Part shown: in pieces, positions 57,597 to 64,000 of the stretch
How the letters are laid out: each line of letters begins with the position of its first letter
Position numbering within the stretch: the stretch's first letter is position 1
Assembly (NCBI GenBank): GCA_006503535.1
Contig: QYRS01000015.1
Location: 372,001-436,000, forward strand
Direction of reading: 5' to 3'
DNA length: 64,000 bases
Origin: Arthrinium phaeospermum
Taxonomy: Eukaryota > Ascomycota > Sordariomycetes > Amphisphaeriales > Apiosporaceae
The notes under the pieces: model-generated
Told to the model about the DNA's origin: nothing
Databases searched by the model: none
Seen by the model: the letters and a program-made list of their open reading frames with translations, nothing else
Program-made: the position numbers and the translations under genes

Positions 57597-59841
57597 CTCA
57601 GCTGGCTTTCTCGACAAGAGTTGCTAAAAATGGCACAGCCAATCTCTTGGGGGGCCAACGTCGTTTGCGGTTTGGGGGTCGAAAGCAGGATTCGGAGCGA
57701 CTGACCTGAAACATTTTGTGTGTAATGATGCTCTTTTCCCCCTTCTGGGCCAGACCACACTTGGTTGTCGTTTAATAAGGGTCGCTGTACCTGCGAATTT
57801 CTATAAACAGTTCGCTGACGGGCTGACGGTGAGTGAGAAGCTTATGTTACATAATCAGCAGACGAACGTTAGGTGCTTCCAGCATTGGACGGTGCAGAAG
57901 ACGGTGAAGTGGGAAAAAAAGATGGATGCCCGCCCCCGTTTGGCCCGCCGACCGTGGGTTTTAGGTTACTAAGCTTCTGCCAGCGCCAGGAACCAACTAT
58001 AATTTGAGGCTATGCGGTAGCAGTGTCATGAATTCACCGTCCGATCTATCAATAAGTACGGATGCCTCCAGCTGCACTGCAAGAAATAACTGTACCTGTG
58101 CTATGAGAGAGAGGAACGACATGATAAGACTGCCAGGCAATGGAGTTACTTACAACCGCACAGGCACGGGCCGCTATACTCGACTTGACAAAGGGAAAAT
58201 GAACACAATGCCATTCATGGTTCGATCCTTTCAGCCTTGGACTGTGTGACCTTGAAGCCAACGGGAGAGGTGCCGTCTTACTACATTAGCTGCTGCTAGC
58301 GCACTCTTGGTGGTACCTGTCTTTCCAAGGATACGATGTGTTCGGTCCGCAGCAGCTGTGGCTGTGTCGCGACATACCACCACCCCCAAGGTGCATATTT
58401 GCTATGTAAGTGATGTCAGCTTTGCTATTTCATGTGCCCGCACTTTCTCCCGTGACGACATGACCTAAGATTTTCGACGTATGTCCTATCCCTTAGTAAA
58501 GCCAAGATTGGCGGTACTCTTCTGCCGAGTTGTTCTGCGCTTTGCGCTGCGATGCGATGCGATGCGACAACAATTGCGGGGAAAACGGGAGCCTTGCCGT
58601 TGCCTACTTTGCCCCGCCTTTGAGCATCGATCGACCCGGGGGAGGAGGGGGAAGGAGTGGTTGGTGTTTTTGACGGCAACTATCTTCGGTGAGGGAAGGA
58701 GCTTTGCAGTATTGCAGTACATAGGCCTGTACTGCCACAGTCACAGTCAAGGTAATTTGATGTCCATGTCGCAACCTAGATGCAACAACACGTCGAGGAA
58801 CGCCTAGCTGTAAAACAGGTGTGTGGTTCGTTCGTTCCTGGTGCGGCATGTAAGTACAAATATGTGGTGTCTGGTGTATGGTGTTGTCTGTCTGGCTGAG
58901 CAGAACGCCTAATCAAGGATCCCCGTTTTTCCCGTCCAGAAAAAACTGCCTTGGGTCAAGCAGAATCACACCCAGCAGACATCCAGGGCCGAATGAGAAT
59001 CGACAGAAGCCAATAAGCGCAGCGGTGTCTTAACTGGATTGGGGACTGCTGAGCCGCAGCAGCGCAGCGAGCGAAGCCGAAAGAAGTACTTTGGGAGTTA
59101 GTTCGCCTACCCGATCTGCCTACAGCGTCACCTTGTCCAGCCTTGCTCACCCTGCCACCCTGCCACCCTGCCACCCTCTCGACTCCTCGAATCCTCTTGT
59201 GCTCGTTTCTCCCGTCTGCAAACTGCCAGAAACACACTGTTCCCAGATACTGACAGATTTACACCACCGTCATAGTTCGCGTCGCAGCCGCCCGCAGGAG
59301 GTTTTGATTCGCGCATCGCGTTAGGCAGTATTTCCACCTTGTGAACCCCCCTGGTCCGTCGAGGTACTCTCATCCCATCCCGACCTGCGGCTCCACCATC
59401 GCTGGGTTAAGCGCCGCCAGTGTGTGAACACAAGTGCAGCCCCCAACTCGCCGTCCTGGACGGGAAGCACACAATACTCGGGCTGTCTCCCCTTCTCTTT
59501 TTTTCGATCCCGAGCGAACTAGACTTCCACCTTCTCAACCTCCCAATCCATGTCATCAAGAGGGGTTCAATTGAGTTCTTGAAATACTAGCGATCGGGTT
59601 CCTGCACACGACCCGCTCTCTGGATACATACGCTTTCCTTTGACCTGCGCTTTCCAGTCCCCATCAGCTCAGAAGGCTTTCATCCGGCTCCGCGCGCGCG
59701 CGCTCCTCCACTGATCGCTGCTGGATTTTGTGCCGGAGCATGAGCTTTCTCTCGCCTTCCAATACTGGGAGCTGAAGTCCTGCCTAGTCTTGCGCCTCAA
59801 CATATACAAAACTCGGGCCACCCCCCTTTCACTCCCTCATC
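57597..59841. other. Divergent intergenic region
   Basis: Promoters of the DUF202 and C2H2 genes. Four tandem copies of a CACCCTGC(C)-type unit lie at about 59146-59178, and (CG)6 at about 59691-59703 sits in the probable leader of the C2H2 gene. No gene recognised. Confidence 0.5.
59146..59178 (+). repeat. CACCCTGC minisatellite
   Basis: Four units of about 9 bp (CACCCTGCC), about 680 bp before the C2H2 gene start. Confidence 0.8.
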
Positions 59842-62800
59842 ATGTCTTCGTCAGTATATACAGTTTCGCCGGCCTCCTTACACGACCACCGTGGCAGCTC
59901 CAGGGACCGGATGAATGTGCCCCACCATAGCCCACCCCAGAACACCGTCTATCACCAAGCCCTCAACCCTGTAGACTCGCAGCAACTGTTGTCGCCGCAC
60001 TCGTCTCACTTACAAAGCAACTCGGCCTCTCCCACCGGCGCCTCCAACACGCCGGCCGAGTCCATCTCGACATCAACCACCTATCAGCCGAGCGACTTCA
60101 GTGAGCCCGACGACCCATTCTTCGGCGCCAACTTCAATGACCTCGAAGGGTCGGCACCTGCTTTCTTTGACGACCAACTAGTTAATCTCAACAGCACCGA
60201 GAACACGGGGCTTGCGAGTTACTGCCCCTCGCTACCTTTCGGAACCCAAGTCTCGGACTTTGGCACGAAGCCTGCCGGACTTCAAAGCCAACCAAATATA
60301 ACTACAAGCTGGGCTCCAGACCAATATAGCCAAGCGACATTCGGCCAATTTAATTCGGAAGAGCCCCCACCACGAGACTCCACCTCATTTGACCACAGCT
60401 CTTCGGCCCCCCAGCTGACTCCGGACACTAACAGTGGGGATTGGTCCAGCAGTGACGATAATCTCGTTCCCGGACACGCCAGAATGGCTGCGCAAAGTCC
60501 CCGGGTCACCGTGTCACTATGGGGCAAGGATGGCCAGCAACCCGTGCATGCCGTCGAGCGCGCGTTTGAGCCGGAGGCCCCAAACGCGGCGCGTCAAGTT
60601 GCTCACATGGATGATGATCTATCCATTGCTACCCTTCACGGGTCATTGTCCAATGTGTCCCACGAAGCCCAAGGGGGGTGGGCACCTAGCTCTTCGACGA
60701 GGCGGCGCGGTCTGGCACCTGAAGATCGCTTGCGGGATGAAACAACCAGTGTCAATCAACTTGCCGCAACGCGCCATGTTGACGAGCGCAACTCACTAGT
60801 CGCCGCCTGGGTATCTGATGCCACCGAAAAGACAGCTGGCTTCCTGACTAGTGAGCTGGAGACTTCGTCTGCCCCTGCTCGCAGCGAGGTGATGGATGAC
60901 AACATAGCACCCACAGAGATTCCTCTGGGAGACACTACCGAAAACAGACACCAGCCTGGCCAGACGTACTACCAGACTGGCGGCCCCGGCGGGCAGATCA
61001 CTCCCGCCGATCTCGACATCATGCGGCAAGGCCGTAATTGGTCTGATGCGCCGATGGTGCACCCTATATCGCGTAACGGCTCTGCTAGGGTGCAGCCTGA
61101 AAGCTCACAAGCCGCAATCCAACGCTTCGAGGAGATGTGCCATGACAATGGTTCCGTCTTGTCTCGGGCAGCCACTTGGGGAACTAGGAGGCGAAGTCTG
61201 CCAAGCATTGTCGATGTTGAAGGGGTCGTGAGCGGCAATTTCTTGAAGAAGCTATCCATCAGCAGAGGCGATTCGGGTTCTCGACGGCCAAGCATTCTGA
61301 GACGAATCGTCAGCAAGTCCAGTGCCAGCAACCTTCTCAAACGTAGGAACAGCGGCAACACAGATGATGCTTCGTCAGACGAAGCCAACCAGGGCGAGAG
61401 GCGAGAGTCCAAGGATAGTCTAGCGCCCCCTTCGCGCACCACCAGCTGGAACAAACGGGGGTCAATCCCGAGCATAAACACCACTTTGGTGGGAATGGCC
61501 CAAGGCGCTGCATCTATAGGCACTGCTCATGCTCGAAGTGGTTCGATCAACGCAGCGACGCCCGCTACTTCGCCCAAAAGCCCATTTGGCTTCCCGGCAA
61601 CCGTTCGAAACACACTCCGGAGGCCGCGTAGCAAAACAGAGTTGCCTCAGCGTGCAAACCTGGAGTCAACGCCGAACATTGTAGGCTTGTTGAAAAAGCA
61701 GGGCGGCCCCCCGGTGGCTCGCCTGGCTGGGTCGCATCCGGCGTTCGATGTCGATGATGACGACGAAGATGAGGATGATGCTCTGGACGATATGGACATC
61801 AAGGTTGAGCCAGGCGAGGCGGAGGATATTGTACCCACGTTTGAAGGATTCCAGCAACACATTCTCCGCCTCAACCCGGGCCTGGACAAGACCAACGACT
61901 TCCTGGTGGACCGGATTGCACAACAAATGATTGTTCGATACAAGAACTTGCAAAATCTCAAGATCAAGCACATCAAGGCGGCCAATACCGGGTCATGCAT
62001 GTGTGGCCATCTTTGCATAGCTCAGGGCGGGTGTGCGGCTCCTCTTGACAGCAAAAATGACGCTCGCGGTGTTGACCCTCTTTCGGCTCGTTCAGACTCT
62101 CCCGATGGCGAAGGGACTCCTTTGGAGAACGGCATCAATATCGAAAGCTTTCCTTCTGGCATACCAATACCGCCGACATCGTCTCTTCCGGCAGAACTAG
62201 AATGTCAGCTTTGCTATACAAGCAGAAAGTTCCAAAAGCCATCCGACTGGACTAAACATGTCCATGAGGATGTCCAGCCCTTCACCTGCACATGGGCTCC
62301 TTGTCGTGACCCTAAGATGTTCAAGAGGAAGGCCGATTGGGTTCGCCATGAGAACGAGGGACATCGCCACCTAGAATGGTGGACTTGCGATGTAGAAGAC
62401 TGCCACCATGTCTGCTACCGAAGGGACAATTTCTTACAGCACCTTGTGCGTGAGCACAAATTCACCGAGCCAAAGGTCAAGACCAAAGCTGCGATCAAGA
62501 GGTCTGGCGGCAGCGACCCGACCTGGCAAAAGGTGGAAAGTTGTCACCAGGCAACCCAAAGCCAACCTCAACAGGAGCCATGTCGATTCTGTGGCAAGAC
62601 CTTCCCGACATGGAAGAAACTCACAGTCCACCTAGCCAAGCACATGGAACATATCAGCTTGCCTGTTCTCAGACTCGTCGAGAATGGAGATCTCAAGGAG
62701 GACACCATCATCAGCCCAGTCCAAGACCTCCCACCTCGAAATTTCAATCTGCTCCCCGTGGGCAAGCAGGGTCCCCAGCAATTCAGCCCTTCGCGCCCTC

Positions 62801-63246
62801 ATGCCATTTCCAACCCTACCCCTGTCGACTTCCAACAAATGAACAATATGTATACGTATTCTGACATGGCCCGCGCACCGCTGGACGCTTCTTATTATAA
62901 CCAATCCACTGCGCCGACGCAGTATAACATGCCGATAACACATAACCACGGCCTGGCCATGCCGCAGACCGGCAGTGGATTTGTCCAACAAGAGCAGTAC
63001 CACCCAATGTCTGTATCAACTGTACCCCCTTATGGTCAGGCTGTCCCCGCCTTCATGGGTGGGCAGAATCAGCTGGAGGCTTTTCCAGCTTTCAATTCCT
63101 TAGGAATGCCAGATCCCATGGGAAGCCAAGCGTCGTACGATGCTTCACCCGATCCCACGATGCAGGACCATTACAGTAACACTGGCTCGGTATCACCGTA
63201 TACACATTCACCACACCAGGGTCCCAGTCCCTTCTATAGCTCTTGA
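59842..63246 (+). CDS. Large intronless C2H2 zinc-finger transcription factor
   Basis: One uninterrupted frame of 1134 residues. The N-terminal two-thirds is Ser/Pro/Thr/Asn-rich (transactivation-like), with repeated basic RRxSLPSI/RRPSILRR motifs (about residues 450-500) that resemble kinase or 14-3-3 sites. An acidic stretch (DVDDDDEDEDDALDDMD, about residue 635) precedes VEPGEAEDIVPTFEGFQQHI and a helical, Cys-containing segment. Four zinc-finger-like units follow: CQLCYTSRKF..H (about 788), CTWAPCRDPKMF..H (about 816), CDVEDCHHVCYRRDNFLQH (about 850) and CRFCGKTFPTWKKLTVHLAKH (about 914). A Gln/Pro/Tyr-rich tail ends YTHSPHQGPSPFYSS. It is a conserved Pezizomycotina architecture I cannot name. 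Nuclear regulator; targets unknown. The start follows CCTCATC. Confidence 0.9.
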   Translation: MSSSVYTVSPASLHDHRGSSRDRMNVPHHSPPQNTVYHQALNPVDSQQLLSPHSSHLQSNSASPTGASNTPAESISTSTTYQPSDFSEPDDPFFGANFNDLEGSAPAFFDDQLVNLNSTENTGLASYCPSLPFGTQVSDFGTKPAGLQSQPNITTSWAPDQYSQATFGQFNSEEPPPRDSTSFDHSSSAPQLTPDTNSGDWSSSDDNLVPGHARMAAQSPRVTVSLWGKDGQQPVHAVERAFEPEAPNAARQVAHMDDDLSIATLHGSLSNVSHEAQGGWAPSSSTRRRGLAPEDRLRDETTSVNQLAATRHVDERNSLVAAWVSDATEKTAGFLTSELETSSAPARSEVMDDNIAPTEIPLGDTTENRHQPGQTYYQTGGPGGQITPADLDIMRQGRNWSDAPMVHPISRNGSARVQPESSQAAIQRFEEMCHDNGSVLSRAATWGTRRRSLPSIVDVEGVVSGNFLKKLSISRGDSGSRRPSILRRIVSKSSASNLLKRRNSGNTDDASSDEANQGERRESKDSLAPPSRTTSWNKRGSIPSINTTLVGMAQGAASIGTAHARSGSINAATPATSPKSPFGFPATVRNTLRRPRSKTELPQRANLESTPNIVGLLKKQGGPPVARLAGSHPAFDVDDDDEDEDDALDDMDIKVEPGEAEDIVPTFEGFQQHILRLNPGLDKTNDFLVDRIAQQMIVRYKNLQNLKIKHIKAANTGSCMCGHLCIAQGGCAAPLDSKNDARGVDPLSARSDSPDGEGTPLENGINIESFPSGIPIPPTSSLPAELECQLCYTSRKFQKPSDWTKHVHEDVQPFTCTWAPCRDPKMFKRKADWVRHENEGHRHLEWWTCDVEDCHHVCYRRDNFLQHLVREHKFTEPKVKTKAAIKRSGGSDPTWQKVESCHQATQSQPQQEPCRFCGKTFPTWKKLTVHLAKHMEHISLPVLRLVENGDLKEDTIISPVQDLPPRNFNLLPVGKQGPQQFSPSRPHAISNPTPVDFQQMNNMYTYSDMARAPLDASYYNQSTAPTQYNMPITHNHGLAMPQTGSGFVQQEQYHPMSVSTVPPYGQAVPAFMGGQNQLEAFPAFNSLGMPDPMGSQASYDASPDPTMQDHYSNTGSVSPYTHSPHQGPSPFYSS

Positions 63247-64000
63247 GCTGGTCTTTCTTCGACTTGCATGTTTATCTTATTCTGGTTGCGATATATACCC
63301 TAGAATTGGCGCTAGGTGAATAAAGGGGGTTCACACGGTGCGGGCTCAGCATGATCCGCCACCGTGCATGGGGTTTGGTGTTAGGGATTGCAACGGCGTT
63401 ATTTCCTTCCACCGGAACATTATTTCCCGGCACTTTACGGAAGGGGAATTCATCATTGTATTTGACTTTGGGGGATCTTTTGGGTGTTGGGTAATCGAAA
63501 CCGGGAACTCCCCATGAGTTGGGTGGATTGTGGCGACGGATGTGAAGGGATATACTTGGGTTTTCAAACTACGTTCATCGCAGCACATGTGGTTTTGCCG
63601 AGCGGGCGGCGACCAATTTCATCTTTTCCAGTTTGTTTCGTTTTCCAATAGACCTCACGCGATCCAATATGACACGGCTCTGTTGCTGAATGTTTCCTCG
63701 GGCTGGCCATGGGCTGGCCAGGCCCTCTTGTCTTGGGCACGCCCCATGCTGACCGACTTGGCCCCAGCCATTAAAGCCACCGCATATACATATCACGGGT
63801 CGTTCATATCGTCTAAGATGCCAAGCCAATCAAACAACCGTAATCATATCCCAAACCCTGGTTGGTTCGCGGCACTAAAAATGCATCGATGCTTGATTGT
63901 TGCTAGGTAAGTACTACTACTACATGGCTTTCCGCCCCGAGTTCCATCTAGGTGATGGATGGCGAAAGGTCATCTATTGATCATCTATTGATCATATCTG
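63247..64000. other. 3' region of the C2H2 gene to the window edge
   Basis: An AATAAA lies at 63319, 73 nt past the stop. The last bases contain a tandem ATCTATTGATC repeat. No further gene recognised. Confidence 0.5.
63319..63324 (+). terminator. Possible poly(A) signal of the C2H2 gene
   Basis: AATAAA 73 nt after the stop codon, a usual distance for a fungal 3' end. Confidence 0.45.

Noticed and set aside
58205..58235. GGTTCGATCC, a tRNA B-box-like match
   Set aside because: No matching A-box or acceptor stem upstream at the right distance.

Overview
The window is nuclear DNA of a filamentous ascomycete, most likely a Sordariomycete. The evidence is short spliceosomal introns (about 50-90 nt, GTA/GTG donors, CTAAC/CTGAC-like branch points), a Zn(II)2Cys6 regulator, a fungal rhodopsin-domain membrane protein, a GPI-anchored copper-only superoxide dismutase, an allantoate-permease-type MFS carrier, and long intergenic stretches rich in TAGGTAGG/TACCTACC microsatellites. 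Seventeen protein-coding loci can be supported, including one (V-ATPase subunit f) split over three tiny exons. No rRNA, tRNA, CRISPR or intact transposon was seen.

Layout: 0-13 kb is housekeeping: an RBM42-type RNA-binding protein (+, 5' end outside the window), a triose-phosphate/nucleotide-sugar-type transporter (-), a DGAT2 acyltransferase with a long N-terminal extension (-), mitochondrial tRNA threonylcarbamoyltransferase QRI7 (+) and proteasome subunit PRE2 (-). At 14-16 kb is an MFS transporter (+) carrying an exact 100-bp tandem duplication across a splice acceptor. At 18 kb is a Myb-domain protein (-). 19-24.7 kb is a gene-poor stretch with a G-rich minisatellite, a 66-bp nested palindrome and a possible decayed ORF. 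24.7-33.3 kb holds a Cys-rich protein (+), a short-chain dehydrogenase (-), a five-exon rhodopsin-domain protein (+) and V-ATPase subunit f (-). 37.4 kb: copper-only SOD (+). 41-43 kb: a MoCo-sulfurase/cysteine-desulfurase-like protein (+). 43-53.8 kb is a gene desert with simple repeats. 53.8-63.3 kb holds a Zn2Cys6 regulator (+), a DUF202 membrane protein (-) and a large intronless C2H2 regulator (+).

The most striking feature is not one gene but a pattern: conserved genes at 2-19 kb, plus single events at 26.9 and 42.5 kb, have their family sequence split between frames by what look like missing bases, several near homopolymers. Eight other genes have exon lengths that sum exactly to an open frame. 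Because essential genes (PRE2) and a mitochondrial tRNA-modification gene are hit, base-deletion errors in the assembly are the simplest explanation; a decayed second copy is the alternative. I found no convincing novel multi-gene system.
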